Positions 1 to 10,148 of a stretch of 64,000 nt of DNA are shown in pieces. The DNA is from Alcaligenes faecalis (GTDB lineage Bacteria; Pseudomonadota; Gammaproteobacteria; Burkholderiales; Burkholderiaceae_B). The DNA lies in NCBI RefSeq assembly GCF_041521385.1, contig NZ_CP168006.1, positions 620,001 through 684,000 of the forward strand. Reading direction: 5' to 3'. Position 1 is the first letter of the stretch; each line of letters begins with the position of its first letter. Both the position numbers and the translations under genes were made by a program. The notes below the pieces were generated by a model. The model had not been told where the DNA came from. It did no database searches and saw only the letters and a program-made list of their open reading frames with translations.

Positions 1-226
1 GCGGAATCCGTACCATATCGCCGTCCTGCAAGCGGTAGTCACTGCTAATTCGACCTTTATTCACGCGCACCTGGCCGCCGCGGATCGCTTTGTAAATGTG
101 GCTTTTTGGCACCCCTTTACATTCGCGTAACAAAAAATTATCTATACGCTGACCCGCCCGCGTTTCATCAATGCGTAATATTCGCACTTGAGGGGCTGAT
201 CTTTGTGATTCATGAGGTTTGCACAT
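1..226 (-). CDS. rluC: 23S rRNA pseudouridine synthase RluC, N-terminal part
   Basis: Only the first 75 codons are inside the window; the gene continues past the left edge. The translation begins MCKPHESQRSAPQVRILRID and continues into an S4-type RNA-binding domain (about residues 14-75: RIDETRAGQRIDNFLL, then PKSHIYKAIRGGQVRVNKG). RluC-type enzymes isomerise uridines in 23S rRNA; the catalytic domain is not visible. Divergence from rne is the usual arrangement in proteobacteria and supports RluC over other RluA-family members. The ATG at 226 has no recognisable Shine-Dalgarno; the bases before it are pyrimidine-rich, so the start is probable rather than certain. The rne promoter overlaps this start region. 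Confidence 0.85.
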   Translation of the reverse strand, partial: MCKPHESQRSAPQVRILRIDETRAGQRIDNFLLRECKGVPKSHIYKAIRGGQVRVNKGRISSDYRLQDGDMVRIP

Positions 227-246
227 AACAAAAAGGGGCATATAAT
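218..246 (+). promoter_or_regulatory. Probable sigma70 promoter for rne
   Basis: A perfect -10 hexamer TATAAT (241-246) lies 17 bases after TTTGCA (218-223), a fair -35. Transcription would start near 253 and give a leader of about 480 nt before the rne start codon. The -35 overlaps the rluC start codon on the other strand, so the two genes may compete for this region. Confidence 0.65.
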
Positions 247-252
247 CGCTTC

Positions 253-732
253 AGCCTATAGAAGCTGAGACTGGGTCCAGCGTAGAGATGCAAAGGGTGC
301 GTCTCCGTTGGATAAGCAAGGACTGATAATTGTATCCTTGAGTTCCAGCTTCCGGGTCATAAGGTCGCCGGGGTGAGTCCGAAATAGCGAAAGTCGTGTG
401 GCAAGAAGGCCCGCTTTCCAAGAAATGCTTTCCTCCCGCGTGCGGCGCTGAATTCCTGCACAGATTGTCCCGTTCTTTTGCACCAGCCGCATGATTTATG
501 CGACTGCCGTTCCCCCAGCAATTTTATATTCGTCAAACACACACCGTGACTCTGACCCCCCTGCTGATTGAACTTCGCGCTTTGGCGCGACTCGTGCCTC
601 CCAGACTATAAGCCGGTAGGCCGATTTTGCCTGCCTGCACCAAACTGATGCAGCTATAGCGCCACACACTTGTGACCCGTGGTCGTGCGCCGAGAATATT
701 TCGGTGCGCCATGACAACGGAGATCCACACTC
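253..732 (+). promoter_or_regulatory. Long untranslated leader of rne with a strong hairpin
   Basis: There is no credible gene in this 480-base stretch. Visible structure: a 6-bp GC-rich hairpin TCGCGC-TTTG-GCGCGA at 575-590 and an A/U-rich single-strand-like patch around 519-532. In enterobacteria the long rne leader carries hairpins that mediate feedback cleavage of the mRNA by RNase E itself; the layout here (long leader, hairpin, A/U patch) suggests an analogous role, but that is inference. No sequence homology to the enterobacterial element is claimed. Confidence 0.45.
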
Positions 733-3700
733 ATGAAACGCATGTTGTTCAATGCGACGCATCAAGAAGAACTACGCGTCGCCATTGTCGACGGTCAAAA
801 ACTCATTGACCTCGACATCGAAACAGCCGGACGCGAACAGCGCAAAGGCAATATCTACAAAGGGGTCATCACCCGCATTGAACCCGGCCTGGAAGCCTGC
901 TTTGTCAGTTACGGCGAAGAGCGTCACGGCTTTCTGCCTTTCAAGGAAGTCGCTCGCAGCTACTTCAAGGAAGGGGTTGATGTACGTAGCGCCCGCATCC
1001 AGGACGCCCTGGTGGAAGGTCAGGAACTGATCATCCAGGTTGAAAAAGAAGAGCGTGGCAACAAGGGCGCTGCCCTGACCACCTTCATTTCCCTGGCAGG
1101 CCGCTATCTGGTTCTGATGCCCAACAACCCCCGTGGGGGTGGCGTATCGCGTCGCGTTGAAGGCGAAGACCGCCAGGAACTGCGCGAAGCCATGGACCAG
1201 TTGGACATCCCGCAGGGCATGAGCATCATCGCCCGCACCGCAGGCATCGGCCGCAGCGTCGAAGAACTGCAGTGGGACCTGAACTATCTGATGCAGTTGT
1301 GGACCGCCATTGACGGCGCTGCCCGCGACAATGCTGCCCCTATTCTGATTTATCTGGAATCCAGCCTGGTTATCCGGGCAATCCGCGATTACTTCTCGCC
1401 CGATATTGGCGAGATCCTGATCGACACGGATGAAATTCACGAGCAGGCCGCCGCTTTCATGAGCGTGGTCATGCCCGACAATCTGCATCGCGTGAAGATG
1501 TACCGCGATGACATCCCCTTGTTCTCGCGCTTTCAGATCGAACACCAGATTGAAACCGCCTACTCGCGTACGGTGCAATTGCCGTCGGGCGGTGCCGTCG
1601 TTATCGACCACACCGAGGCCTTGGTTGCCATTGACGTGAACTCGGCCCGCTCCACGCGTGGCGCCGACATTGAAGAAACCGCCTTGCGCACCAACCAGGA
1701 AGCCGCCGATGAAGTAGCCCGCCAGTTGCGTTTGCGTGACCTGGGTGGTCTGATTGTTATCGACTTTATCGATATGGAAGACAGCAAGAACCAGCGTGCT
1801 GTCGAACAACGCCTGCGTGATGCCCTGCATCTGGATCGCGCCCGCGTCCAGATGGGCAAGATCTCGCGCTTTGGCCTGATGGAACTGTCCCGTCAACGCC
1901 TGCGCCCGGCCCTGAACGAAGGCTCCCACATTACTTGCCCACGATGCACTGGCACTGGCGTGATTCGCGATGCCGAATCCAGCGCCCTGCACGTACTGCG
2001 TCTGCTGCAAGAAGAAGCCATGAAGGAAGGCACAGCCGCCCTGCACGCTCAGGTGCCGGTGGATGTGGCGACCTTCCTGCTGAACGAAAAACGCGCTGAT
2101 ATCACCAAGATTGAGTCGCGTCTGAATATTGCCTTGATCCTGATTCCCAACAAGAATCTGGAAACCCCGCACCACATCATCGAACGCCTGCGCCACGACG
2201 ACCCACGTCTGGACGAACTGCGCAGCAGCTACGAACTGGTTCAGCAGCCTGAACAGCAAGACAGCCTGGTGCCGCACCGCAGCCACGACATCAAGCCTCG
2301 TCCAGAAGCCCTGGTCAAGAGCACCACACCGGCCCAGCCAGCTCCCATGAGCAAGCCCGCTGCAGCCGCCAGCCCCACTGCCAGCGACAACAAACCCAGC
2401 CTGCTCAAACGTGTGCTGAACTGGTTGTCCGGCTCACCCGCCGAACCCGTAGCCGAAACCACCAAATCCGAAGGCAGCAAATCTTCCTCCGGTCGCCGCC
2501 AAGGCCGTCCAGGCCAATCCAATGGTGGACGTGGCCAAGGTGGACGTGGCCGTCGCCAGTCCAACCGCCCGGAAGCGGCTCAGGAAGAGAAAGCCAGCAC
2601 GGAAAGCACCGGCGGTAATAGCCGAGGTCGCCGCCGTAACGCCTCGGCTAATAACGAAACCGCGTCGGGAACCCCACAAAGCACCAACACCACAACGACG
2701 TCTAGCACCACCGAGGAAGGCGGCAGCAACAACCGCAACCCACGTAACCGCCGTGGCCGTGGCGGTCGTCAACGCCGTGAAGAAAGCAGCGCAGAAAACG
2801 TCGAGTCGAACAAAGACCTCACCAGCACAGAAGCCCAGCCCGAACAGGCTGTTGTTGCCAGCATCGCTGCAGCCTCTGCAGTTGCCACCGCCAAGCAAGA
2901 AGCACAAAAACGTGTTGAACCGCTCGCTGAGGCCGACAACACCGATACCGGCGATAACTCGGATACTGAAACGGACGAAAACAGCGAGAACAGCACCCTG
3001 GATCCAGAGCGCAAACGTCGTCGCCGTCGTAGCCGCCGCGGTCGTCGCAACACGGACGCCAACGCAGTGGCCGAAAACGAAGAGACCAACGAAGAAGGCA
3101 ATACCAATGCCTACGTTGCTCACGCAACACCCAGCTTTAACCCCGCTGCCTTGGACGCACAGAAACAAACCGCTGCCCAAAACGCAGCAGCCGAGCCTGA
3201 ACAGCACCAAGCAGCCGTAGAGGCACCAGCAGCCCAAGAAGCCGCTCCTGTCGCCGTAGAGACCGCTCAGGAAGCCCCTGCCGCTGCCCAAGTTGCACAA
3301 CAAGCTCAAGAAGTCACGACGACCCAGGCAACCGCTGTTAACACCGAACCAGCCCAGGAAGAAGTAGCCACTCCAGCCGTTCTGGCCGCAGTTGCTCCAG
3401 AGGCTCCTGCCGCAGAAGAAACCGTTGCTCCTGTGCAAGCAGAAGCGGCTGCCGAACCTGCCAAAGCGGAAAGCTCCGAAGCCCAAGCCAAGGCCGTAGA
3501 AACAGCCGCAGCGCCTGCAGAAACCCAAGCCCCAGCAGAAACCCCTGCCGTTGAAGCCGCTCCAGTGGAAACTGCAGCCGTAGAAACCGCTACTGCCCAG
3601 GAAGAAGTTGCTGCTCCAGCCGCTCAGGCCGAGGTCGCTCCAGAAGCTCCTGCTGCTGAAGAAGCTGTTGCTCCTGCGCAAGCAGAAGTTGCTACCGAAC

Positions 3701-4071
3701 CAGCCAAAGCAGAAGTCACCGAAGCTCAAGCTGAAGCCGTGGAAACAGCTGCTACTCCCGCAGAAGCACAACCTGCAGTTGAAGCCTCGGCCGTTGAAGC
3801 CACTCCAGTGGAAACCACAACTGTAGAGACTCACGTTGAGACTCAAACGACTGCTGCTGCAAAAGCCCCTGCTGCCGAACAAGCACAGAAGCCCGCAGCC
3901 GCCCCTCTGGAAGCCGTGCTGAACGCAGCGGGCATCGAACTGGTGGAAACCGTTCGCTCGGCCACACAGGACGACTACCAGCCCGCACCAGTGCGCCTGG
4001 GTCGCCCACGCAAGCAACGTGCTGCAGAAACCGAGAACAGCGAACCGCTGCAACAGGTCGAAACGCAGTAA
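733..4071 (+). CDS. rne: Ribonuclease E
   Basis: Endoribonuclease that starts decay of most mRNAs and matures rRNA and tRNA. It normally acts at the inner membrane as the scaffold of the degradosome. The 1112-residue product has an S1 domain (about 35-120) and the catalytic core with metal-binding Asp301 ([16 protein letters not shown]) and Asp344 ([11 protein letters not shown]). The zinc-link CPRCTGTG has Cys402 and Cys405. These positions match E. coli RNase E almost exactly. The C-terminal half is low complexity: arginine-rich patches (around residues 580-680 and 755-770), then a long Ala/Pro/Glu/Val tail containing an 81-residue tandem duplication, then a conserved-looking end rich in basic residues. 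A GGAG-like site precedes the ATG at 733. An intrinsic terminator follows directly. Confidence 0.97.
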   Translation: MKRMLFNATHQEELRVAIVDGQKLIDLDIETAGREQRKGNIYKGVITRIEPGLEACFVSYGEERHGFLPFKEVARSYFKEGVDVRSARIQDALVEGQELIIQVEKEERGNKGAALTTFISLAGRYLVLMPNNPRGGGVSRRVEGEDRQELREAMDQLDIPQGMSIIARTAGIGRSVEELQWDLNYLMQLWTAIDGAARDNAAPILIYLESSLVIRAIRDYFSPDIGEILIDTDEIHEQAAAFMSVVMPDNLHRVKMYRDDIPLFSRFQIEHQIETAYSRTVQLPSGGAVVIDHTEALVAIDVNSARSTRGADIEETALRTNQEAADEVARQLRLRDLGGLIVIDFIDMEDSKNQRAVEQRLRDALHLDRARVQMGKISRFGLMELSRQRLRPALNEGSHITCPRCTGTGVIRDAESSALHVLRLLQEEAMKEGTAALHAQVPVDVATFLLNEKRADITKIESRLNIALILIPNKNLETPHHIIERLRHDDPRLDELRSSYELVQQPEQQDSLVPHRSHDIKPRPEALVKSTTPAQPAPMSKPAAAASPTASDNKPSLLKRVLNWLSGSPAEPVAETTKSEGSKSSSGRRQGRPGQSNGGRGQGGRGRRQSNRPEAAQEEKASTESTGGNSRGRRRNASANNETASGTPQSTNTTTTSSTTEEGGSNNRNPRNRRGRGGRQRREESSAENVESNKDLTSTEAQPEQAVVASIAAASAVATAKQEAQKRVEPLAEADNTDTGDNSDTETDENSENSTLDPERKRRRRRSRRGRRNTDANAVAENEETNEEGNTNAYVAHATPSFNPAALDAQKQTAAQNAAAEPEQHQAAVEAPAAQEAAPVAVETAQEAPAAAQVAQQAQEVTTTQATAVNTEPAQEEVATPAVLAAVAPEAPAAEETVAPVQAEAAAEPAKAESSEAQAKAVETAAAPAETQAPAETPAVEAAPVETAAVETATAQEEVAAPAAQAEVAPEAPAAEEAVAPAQAEVATEPAKAEVTEAQAEAVETAATPAEAQPAVEASAVEATPVETTTVETHVETQTTAAAKAPAAEQAQKPAAAPLEAVLNAAGIELVETVRSATQDDYQPAPVRLGRPRKQRAAETENSEPLQQVETQ
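3352..3837 (+). repeat. 81-codon tandem duplication in the rne tail
   Basis: Two in-frame copies of 243 nt (3352-3594 and 3595-3837) encode residues about 874-954 and 955-1035. Both start AQEEVA and share blocks such as [16 protein letters not shown] and VEAxPVET. The copies have drifted at many third positions, so the duplication is not recent, yet the frame and unit length are kept. Confidence 0.85.
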
Positions 4072-4085
4072 ACAGCTAGACTAAA

Positions 4086-4115
4086 AACGCCACCCACAAG
4101 GGTGGCGTTTTTTTA
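4086..4115 (+). terminator. Intrinsic terminator of rne
   Basis: A perfect 10-bp stem AACGCCACCC / GGGTGGCGTT with an ACAA loop is followed by a T run. It starts 14 bases after the rne stop codon. Confidence 0.9.
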
Positions 4116-4658
4116 TGCCTATCCGTATCCACAAAGAGTAGTCACCTGGGCCCTTTCTCCTTCCCCACTAATCCCCAGCCTCTCCAAAAAGTCACTATTC
4201 TCTTTCACCCAAACCTAGCCTGGTCCCGCCTACTGCAGCTTCAGGGTCGGCATTAAACCCATCCTAGTCCTAGCCTTAGCCTCAAGTCTATAACTCTTCC
4301 AACCTCAGCAGCAGACAAGGCGAAATACAGAAATAAAGAGGAAAAACAAAGCTGAAACCAATAGCGCAAAAAACGTGCGCACACTCTCCACCGAACGATA
4401 TATAGGTCCTAGGGCAGGACAAGTGCAGGCGCAGGTGCAGACAGCAGATACAGTCCTCTATTTGAGCCCTCTGCGATATTCCTTTTTTCTTGGGGTGGGG
4501 GGAGTACGGCCCGGGGGCGAGTCAGGGCTTTGGCCGCGGGCCGTACTCCCCCCACTCCAAGAAAACCAAGCCAATCTCGCCCTGAAGTCTCAAGCAAGAA
4601 GCGAACGCATCAATAGCACAAGCCCCTCTGCAAAATCCCCAAACCACAGCAGGCAATA
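4116..4658. other. Non-coding stretch between rne and accD
   Basis: About 540 bases without a convincing gene. Open frames here are short, lack ribosome-binding sites and run through the inverted repeat at 4485-4565. Both flanking genes point into this region and each has its own terminator, so no transcript is needed to cross it. Besides the large inverted repeat, only a weak GCGCA...TGCGC hairpin near 4363 is visible. Confidence 0.6.
4485..4565. repeat. Long near-perfect inverted repeat
   Basis: Two 29-base arms (4485-4513 and 4537-4565) are complementary at 28 of 29 positions and enclose a 23-base spacer. The arm reads TTTTCTTGGGGTGGGGGGAG followed by TACGGCCCG. It is G-rich on one side and C-rich on the other, and would form a very stable cruciform or RNA hairpin. 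It is not followed by a T run on either strand, so it is not a standard terminator. It could be a REP-like or miniature mobile element; other copies would be needed to show that. Confidence 0.85.
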
Positions 4659-4692
4659 AAAAAACGCCACCTGAACCCAGATGGCGTTTTTC
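4659..4692. terminator. Probable bidirectional terminator after accD
   Basis: A stem AAAAACGCCA / TGGCGTTTTT encloses a 12-base interior that pairs partly (CTG/CAG). The flanking A and T runs let it act for the leftward accD transcript and for anything arriving from the left. Confidence 0.7.
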
Positions 4693-4714
4693 CCTAAGCT
4701 TCAAGCTGTGGCAA

Positions 4715-5593
4715 TCAAGGATGACGCGACACCGCCTCAGCGGGTTGACGAGTCAACAAAGCCAGCAACTCCGCCAGTTCACGCTGCAACTCGCGACGAT
4801 CCACCACCATATCGATCGCCCCCTTCTCCAGCAAAAACTCGGCACGCTGGAAACCTTCAGGCAGCTTCTCGCGCACAGTCTGCTCAATCACACGAGGACC
4901 GGCAAAACCGATCAAGGCATTAGGCTCGGCAATCACCACATCGCCCATAAAAGCGAAACTGGCCGACACACCGCCCATGGTTGGATCAGTCAGGATGCTG
5001 ATGAACGGCAAACCCGCCTCGGACAACTCCGCCAAAATAGCCGTGGTCTTGGCCATCTGCATCAGAGAGAACAAGCTCTCCTGCATACGCGCCCCACCCG
5101 AAGCGGCCACGCAAATAAAAGGACTACGGTTGGCAATCGCTGCCTGCACACCTCGTGTGAAACGCTCACCCACCACCGAACCCATGGAACCGGCCATGTA
5201 TTCAAACTCGAAGCAGGCCACCACCGCAGGCACGGACAAAATTGTGCCGCTCATGACCACCATGGCTTCGGTTTCGCCCGTCTGCTTGGCTGCCTCGGAA
5301 ACACGCTCGGTGTACTTGCGAGAATCGCGAAACTTCAAGGGATCCATAGGACGGGTGTTGGAACCAATCTCGGTCTGGCCTTCGGGGTCCAGCAAGGATT
5401 TGATCCGGCCACGCGCACCAATACGCATGTGATGGCTGCACTTGGGGCAGACATTCAAGGTTGCCTGAAGATCTTCCTTGTAGAGCACAGACTCACACGA
5501 CGGACATTTCACCCACAGCCCTTCGGGAACGCGACGACTGCTTTCGGGGTTACGGTTAATTCGCGGCGGGAGTATTTTCTCGATCCAGCTCAT
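4715..5593 (-). CDS. accD: Acetyl-CoA carboxylase carboxyltransferase beta subunit
   Basis: With AccA it forms the carboxyltransferase that moves CO2 from biotin to acetyl-CoA, making malonyl-CoA for fatty acid synthesis. The 292-residue product has the N-terminal zinc ribbon (Cys30, Cys33, Cys49, Cys52) and the crotonase-like carboxyltransferase core, including [14 protein letters not shown] and [19 protein letters not shown]. An upstream in-frame start at 5635 is open, but [12 protein letters not shown] is the family's usual beginning and the ATG at 5593 has AGGATC eight bases ahead. It lies downstream of trpA, a common betaproteobacterial order, but a hairpin with a T run sits between them. 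Confidence 0.95.
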   Translation of the reverse strand: MSWIEKILPPRINRNPESSRRVPEGLWVKCPSCESVLYKEDLQATLNVCPKCSHHMRIGARGRIKSLLDPEGQTEIGSNTRPMDPLKFRDSRKYTERVSEAAKQTGETEAMVVMSGTILSVPAVVACFEFEYMAGSMGSVVGERFTRGVQAAIANRSPFICVAASGGARMQESLFSLMQMAKTTAILAELSEAGLPFISILTDPTMGGVSASFAFMGDVVIAEPNALIGFAGPRVIEQTVREKLPEGFQRAEFLLEKGAIDMVVDRRELQRELAELLALLTRQPAEAVSRHP

Positions 5594-5648
5594 TGTTAGA
5601 TCCTGTTTTCGCCTGGCCGGCACCCGGCCCACCAAGCTCTTTATTCTG

Positions 5649-5678
5649 AAAAAAAGCGCCTGTTCCTAAAGAACAGGC
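5649..5678 (-). terminator. Terminator or attenuator between trpA and accD
   Basis: On the minus strand an 8-bp stem GCCTGTTC / GAACAGGC with a 5-base loop is followed by GC and seven T. It begins 33 bases after the trpA stop and ends 56 bases before the accD start. Confidence 0.75.
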
Positions 5679-5710
5679 AGATGATTCTATACGCGGAATA
5701 GGTATTTAGG

Positions 5711-6544
5711 CTAATTATCCAGCGCCTGCCGTATCTGTGCGAGCCATTGACTGGCCGCTGCAACCGCTGCTGCATCCTTATCCTTTTGCTCTTTGCCAGC
5801 GTTCTCCTGCACGGCCTGCTCCATGGTCTGGATCAGCTTGGAGCCAATAACAACCGCATCCGCGCTACGAGAGATGGCTTTGGCGCTTTGCGCATCACGA
5901 ATCCCAAAACCCACTCCGACCGGAATTTTGACGTGCTGACGAATGCGCTGCAAGTGGTGTTCCACATCCGCCACATCAATCTGGGCCGAACCGGTCACCC
6001 CTTTCAGGGATACATAATACACATAGCCTTGTGCCAACTCGGCCACCTTGGCAATGCGCTCATCCGTGGAAGTGGGTGAAAGCAAGAAAATGGTATCCAC
6101 GCCCTGCTCAGTCAGCAAACGGGTGAAATCCTCGGACTCTTCAGGCGGATAATCCACCGTCAATACACCGTCCACACCGGCCTTGCCCGCCATCACGGCA
6201 AACTCGGCCTGGCCGATACGTTCGATAGGATTGGCGTACCCCATCAGCACTACCGGCGTTTCCTCGTCGATCAGGCGAAACTGCTGCACAATCTCCAGCA
6301 CTTTACGCAGGCCCACACCACGGCTGATAGCCCGTTCAGCGGCTTGCTGAATCACCGGGCCATCGGCCGTGGGATCAGAAAACGGTACACCCAATTCAAT
6401 GACATCTGCCCCGGCCTGTCGCAAGGCATGCATCAAGGCTACGGTAGCGGGCACCGAAGGGTCACCGGCCGTAATATAAGGCACCAGGGCACAGCGCCCG
6501 TTCAAACCTTCAAACGTCTTTTTCAGACGCACATTACTCGACAT
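5711..6544 (-). CDS. trpA: Tryptophan synthase alpha subunit
   Basis: Cleaves indole-3-glycerol phosphate to indole and glyceraldehyde 3-phosphate; the indole passes through a tunnel to TrpB. The 277-residue TIM barrel carries the catalytic acids Glu50 ([10 protein letters not shown]) and Asp61 (TADGP), corresponding to E. coli Glu49 and Asp60, and the phosphate-binding GFGI segment. Length is normal; the last 30 or so residues are rich in Ala, Lys and Gln. The gene starts 16 bases after trpB ends, so the two are co-transcribed. Confidence 0.97.
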   Translation of the reverse strand: MSSNVRLKKTFEGLNGRCALVPYITAGDPSVPATVALMHALRQAGADVIELGVPFSDPTADGPVIQQAAERAISRGVGLRKVLEIVQQFRLIDEETPVVLMGYANPIERIGQAEFAVMAGKAGVDGVLTVDYPPEESEDFTRLLTEQGVDTIFLLSPTSTDERIAKVAELAQGYVYYVSLKGVTGSAQIDVADVEHHLQRIRQHVKIPVGVGFGIRDAQSAKAISRSADAVVIGSKLIQTMEQAVQENAGKEQKDKDAAAVAAASQWLAQIRQALDN

Positions 6545-6560
6545 ATCAGTTCCCGATTGC

Positions 6561-7760
6561 TTACAGAGTCAAGCCGCCGTACTCGGCGACCGTGTGCATG
6601 TCCTTGTCGCCACGACCGGACAAGCTAACCAGGATGATTTTATCCTTGGGCAAAGTCGGAGCCATACGAACTGCATGAGCCAGCGCGTGCGAGGACTCCA
6701 GCGCGGGCATGATGCCTTCAATGCGGCAGCAATCGTGAAACGCTTTCAGGGCGTCTTCATCGGTGCAGGTGGCGTATTGCGCGCGGCCACAATCTTTCAG
6801 CCAGGCGTGCTCGGGACCCACACCTGGGTAATCCAGGCCAGCCGACACCGAGTGCGTAGGCATGACGTTGCCGTCATCGTCCTGCAGCACATAGGTACGG
6901 TTACCGTGCAGCACACCCACCAGGCCCTTGTTCAGGGAGGCCGAGTGCTCCAGCGTATCCAGACCGCGGCCAGCCGCTTCCACACCGATCAACTCCACAT
7001 CCTTGTGCTCGATGTAGGGGTAGAAAATGCCCATGGCATTGGAACCACCGCCCACCGACGCCAAGACGTAGTCAGGCTGACGACCGGCGTCCTGAGGCAT
7101 TTGCTCCACGCACTCGTCACCGATCACGCATTGGAAGTCGCGCACCATCATCGGGTAAGGATGAGGACCAGCCACCGTGCCAATGATGTAGAAGGTATTG
7201 CTGATATTGGTGACCCAGTCGCGCATGGCTTCGTTCAGCGCGTCTTTCAGGGTGCGCGAACCGGATTCCACGGGCACAACCGTTGCACCCAGCAACTTCA
7301 TGCGGTACACGTTGGAAGCCTGACGACGCACGTCCTCGCTACCCATGTAGACCACACATTCCAGACCATAACGGGCGGCGACCGTCGCTGTTGCCACGCC
7401 GTGCTGGCCTGCACCGGTTTCAGCAATGATGCGTGGCTTGCCCATACGGCGAGCCAGCAAAATCTGACCGATACAGTTGTTGATCTTGTGTGCGCCAGTG
7501 TGATTGAGATCTTCGCGCTTGAACCAGATCTGAGCTCCACCTAGTTGTTCCGACCATCGACGGGCATGGTACACGGGGCTGGGACGACCGACAAAATGCT
7601 TGAGTTCGTAGTGAAACTCGCGCAGAAACTCAGGATCGTTCCGATACTGTTCATAGGCCGCTTTCAACTCGTCCAGGGCGTGGACCAGCGTTTCAGCGAC
7701 AAACGAACCACCAAACTGACCAAAATGTCCATCCGGGTCGGGCAAGGTATAGGTTTTCAA
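6561..7760 (-). CDS. trpB: Tryptophan synthase beta subunit
   Basis: Joins indole and L-serine to make L-tryptophan using pyridoxal phosphate. The cofactor lysine is Lys92 in HTGAHKINN. The following [10 protein letters not shown] holds the catalytic glutamate and [12 protein letters not shown] binds the cofactor phosphate. At 399 residues it has full length. The start codon is TTG at 7760: no in-frame ATG or GTG lies upstream, and the family's conserved GHFG motif begins only ten residues later, so a downstream start would be too late. A purine-rich AGAGAGCGAG precedes it. trpF, often just upstream in this group, is absent; relA occupies that place. Confidence 0.95.
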   Translation of the reverse strand: MKTYTLPDPDGHFGQFGGSFVAETLVHALDELKAAYEQYRNDPEFLREFHYELKHFVGRPSPVYHARRWSEQLGGAQIWFKREDLNHTGAHKINNCIGQILLARRMGKPRIIAETGAGQHGVATATVAARYGLECVVYMGSEDVRRQASNVYRMKLLGATVVPVESGSRTLKDALNEAMRDWVTNISNTFYIIGTVAGPHPYPMMVRDFQCVIGDECVEQMPQDAGRQPDYVLASVGGGSNAMGIFYPYIEHKDVELIGVEAAGRGLDTLEHSASLNKGLVGVLHGNRTYVLQDDDGNVMPTHSVSAGLDYPGVGPEHAWLKDCGRAQYATCTDEDALKAFHDCCRIEGIMPALESSHALAHAVRMAPTLPKDKIILVSLSGRGDKDMHTVAEYGGLTL

Positions 7761-7789
7761 AGCTCGCTCTCTTGATTGACAAGAACAAT

Positions 7790-7808
7790 CGCGGGCACAG
7801 CGCCCGCG
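7790..7808 (-). terminator. Possible terminator of relA
   Basis: A 7-bp stem CGCGGGC / GCCCGCG with a 5-base loop is followed on the minus strand by ATTGTTCTTG, only a weak T tract. It lies between relA and trpB and may lower rather than stop read-through. Confidence 0.5.
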
Positions 7809-7835
7809 AGGTTTAGGTTTACCGATTTTAGCAGT

Positions 7836-10130
7836 TCAGGACGCATAGCGGCGGGCGCTAACGCCCGATAACTCGTTCAAGGCCGCTAAAGCCTTTTGAA
7901 TTTGCTCGCCATCACGCACCTCAATGGTAAATATCATGCGCGTCAGCGAGCGGCGACTCAAGGTGTTGATACCCGTTACGTTCAAGCGCAGGCGGGCAAA
8001 TACCTCGGACAGATCTCGCAACAGGCTGGGATGCTCCTGAGCCTCAATCGCCAGATCCACCGGATATTGAGTATCCCCTGTATCGCCCCAATCAACGCTA
8101 ATAGCCCTTTCAGGCTGTCGGTTAGCCAGCTCCTGGTAGGACTTGCAGTCGGCACGGTGTATGGACACACCCCGGCCACGAGTCACAAAACCGGCAATCA
8201 GATCAGGCGGTGCGGGGCGACAGCAACGGGCCAATTGTGTCATCAAGGAATCCACACCCACCACCAGCACGCCGCTCTTGCCGGTTTTGGAAACACTTTC
8301 CCTAGCCGCACCAAACACGCGCTGTACAGGTTCTTCTTCCTGCACGTCCTCGCGGAACAGGGCATCCACCTGACGCAGGCTGAACTCATCCTTGGCTACG
8401 GCGACGTACAAGTCATCCGCCTTGGCAAAGCCCAACTGTTGCGCCATCTGCTCCAGGTTCACGGCCGTGCGGCCCAAGCGTTGCAACTCTTTTTCGACCA
8501 TGCTCTGGCCCTGGGAGATACGCTGCTGCAGTTCAATCGCGTTGAACCAGGCGCGCACCTTGGAGCGCGAGCGCGGGCTGGCCAAAAAGCCCAACTGCAC
8601 ATTCAACCAGTCACGCGATGGTCCGCCGGATTTGGCCGCCACAATCTCGACAGTCTGGCCGGTCGACAAACGCGTGGACAAAGGCACCATCTGCCCGTCA
8701 ACCCGTGCCCCCCGACAACGGTGGCCCAGATCGGTATGCAGATAGTAGGCAAAGTCCACCGGCGTCGCCCCCACAGGCAATTCAATAACCCGGGCCTGCG
8801 GCGTCAGCACATAAATATGCTCGTCTTCCTGCGCCTTCAAAGGGCGAGCAACAGACGGCTTTTTGCTGACAACAGTCTCCGCTGCCACTTGCGAGGCGGT
8901 ATCCTTGCTGCTGTCTACTCGCGGGCCGGAGTCAGTCGCATTCGAGGTGGACGCCTCCCTGTCCCAGGCCAGCAACTGACGCATCCAGGCAATCTTTCTG
9001 TCATCCTCACCATCGGCTGTCTGCTGACCGCCTTGCGCACCGGCCTCCTTGTAACGCCAGTGAGCGGCCATCCCGTACTCCGCAAACTGGTGCATATCAC
9101 GCGTACGGATCTGGATTTCAAAGCAACGCCCCTGCGCATCCGCAATGACGGTATGCAAGGAACGATAACCGTTGGGTTTAGGGCGGGAGATGTAATCGTC
9201 AAACTCCTCGGGCACCGGCGTCCACAAGGAATGCACCACAGCCAGCGTGTGATAGCAACTGCGCTCATCCTCAACAATGACGCGCAAGGCCCTCAGATCA
9301 AATAACTGATCGAAATCCAGATGCTTGTTGCGCATCTTGTTCCAGATGCTGAAGATATGCTTGGGCCGGCCAGAGACCTCGGCCACGATATGCTCGCGTT
9401 TCAAGGCCGCCAGCAACTGGTCGCGCACCTGACTGATCAGGGTTTCACGCTCCACGCGCTTGTCTTCCAACTGACTGGCAATACGTTTGTAAACCTCGGG
9501 ATTCAGAAAACGAAAAGCCAGATCCTCCATTTCCCACTTGATCTGCCAAATCCCCAAGCGGTTCGCCAGCGGCGTATACAACTCCAGCGTTTCGCGCGCG
9601 AACTCTACCGGGCAGACATTCTTGGACTGCCGGTACCAGCGCAAGGACTGCAGGCGCGAGGCCAGACGCATCAGTACGATGCGCAAATCGGCCGCCATTG
9701 CCAGCAGCATCTTGCGCTTCATTTCTTTCTGATCGCCCCCGCCCGTCTGCTCCTTGGCCTGACCTGTCAGCGAGCCCAGACGGTACAAGGCACGTGAGCC
9801 ACGCACCAGCGTCATGACTTCGGCCCCAAAGGCCTTTTGAACCGGGTCCTGCTTGACCTCCGGCCCGGGGGCAGGGGTGACGGCCAGCAAGGCGCTGGCA
9901 CGGGTTTGTGCGTCCACACCCAAGCCAGCCAAAATAAGTGCTACCTGAGCACAATGGCTATCCAAGGGTTCACCGGTACTTCCGGCCAGATCCAGCAAAA
10001 TAGGCCCCGCCCAGTCGGCAGCCGCCTGCAATAGCGTACGCCCTGCTTCATCCAGTCCGTGGCTGGCTTGCGCGAACCATTGAGGATTGAAGGCCGACTC
10101 GGCCATAGGGGGAGAAGCGGTGTGATTCAT
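7836..10130 (-). CDS. relA: GTP pyrophosphokinase RelA ((p)ppGpp synthetase)
   Basis: Makes the alarmone (p)ppGpp on ribosomes stalled by uncharged tRNA. The product (764 residues from the ATG at 10130) has a degenerate N-terminal hydrolase region in which the HD catalytic pair is missing. The synthetase domain includes RPKHIFSIWNKM and the EFDDYISRPKPNGYRSLHT segment; EFDD is typical of synthetase-only RelA, whereas bifunctional enzymes have RFKD. A TGS domain follows (HIYVLTPQARVIELPVGATP) and a C-terminal ACT domain. A GTG at 10160 would add ten residues, but no good ribosome-binding site helps decide. The likely promoter lies near 10175, which favours 10130. Confidence 0.93.
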   Translation of the reverse strand: MNHTASPPMAESAFNPQWFAQASHGLDEAGRTLLQAAADWAGPILLDLAGSTGEPLDSHCAQVALILAGLGVDAQTRASALLAVTPAPGPEVKQDPVQKAFGAEVMTLVRGSRALYRLGSLTGQAKEQTGGGDQKEMKRKMLLAMAADLRIVLMRLASRLQSLRWYRQSKNVCPVEFARETLELYTPLANRLGIWQIKWEMEDLAFRFLNPEVYKRIASQLEDKRVERETLISQVRDQLLAALKREHIVAEVSGRPKHIFSIWNKMRNKHLDFDQLFDLRALRVIVEDERSCYHTLAVVHSLWTPVPEEFDDYISRPKPNGYRSLHTVIADAQGRCFEIQIRTRDMHQFAEYGMAAHWRYKEAGAQGGQQTADGEDDRKIAWMRQLLAWDREASTSNATDSGPRVDSSKDTASQVAAETVVSKKPSVARPLKAQEDEHIYVLTPQARVIELPVGATPVDFAYYLHTDLGHRCRGARVDGQMVPLSTRLSTGQTVEIVAAKSGGPSRDWLNVQLGFLASPRSRSKVRAWFNAIELQQRISQGQSMVEKELQRLGRTAVNLEQMAQQLGFAKADDLYVAVAKDEFSLRQVDALFREDVQEEEPVQRVFGAARESVSKTGKSGVLVVGVDSLMTQLARCCRPAPPDLIAGFVTRGRGVSIHRADCKSYQELANRQPERAISVDWGDTGDTQYPVDLAIEAQEHPSLLRDLSEVFARLRLNVTGINTLSRRSLTRMIFTIEVRDGEQIQKALAALNELSGVSARRYAS

Positions 10131-10148
10131 GTGAATTACGTCGATGTG

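Noticed and set aside
772..2286. Long open frame of 504 codons antisense to rne
   Set aside because: It is the complementary shadow of a GC-biased conserved gene; there is no ribosome-binding site, and rne on the other strand is certain.
2434..4053. 539-codon open frame antisense to the rne tail, Cys/Gly/Phe-rich
   Set aside because: It arises from the Ala/Pro/Glu/Val repeats read backwards; its composition is implausible for a protein.
4375..4704. Short frames on both strands after rne
   Set aside because: They run through the 29-bp inverted repeat, which gives the same GV-rich peptide on both strands, and none has a start signal.
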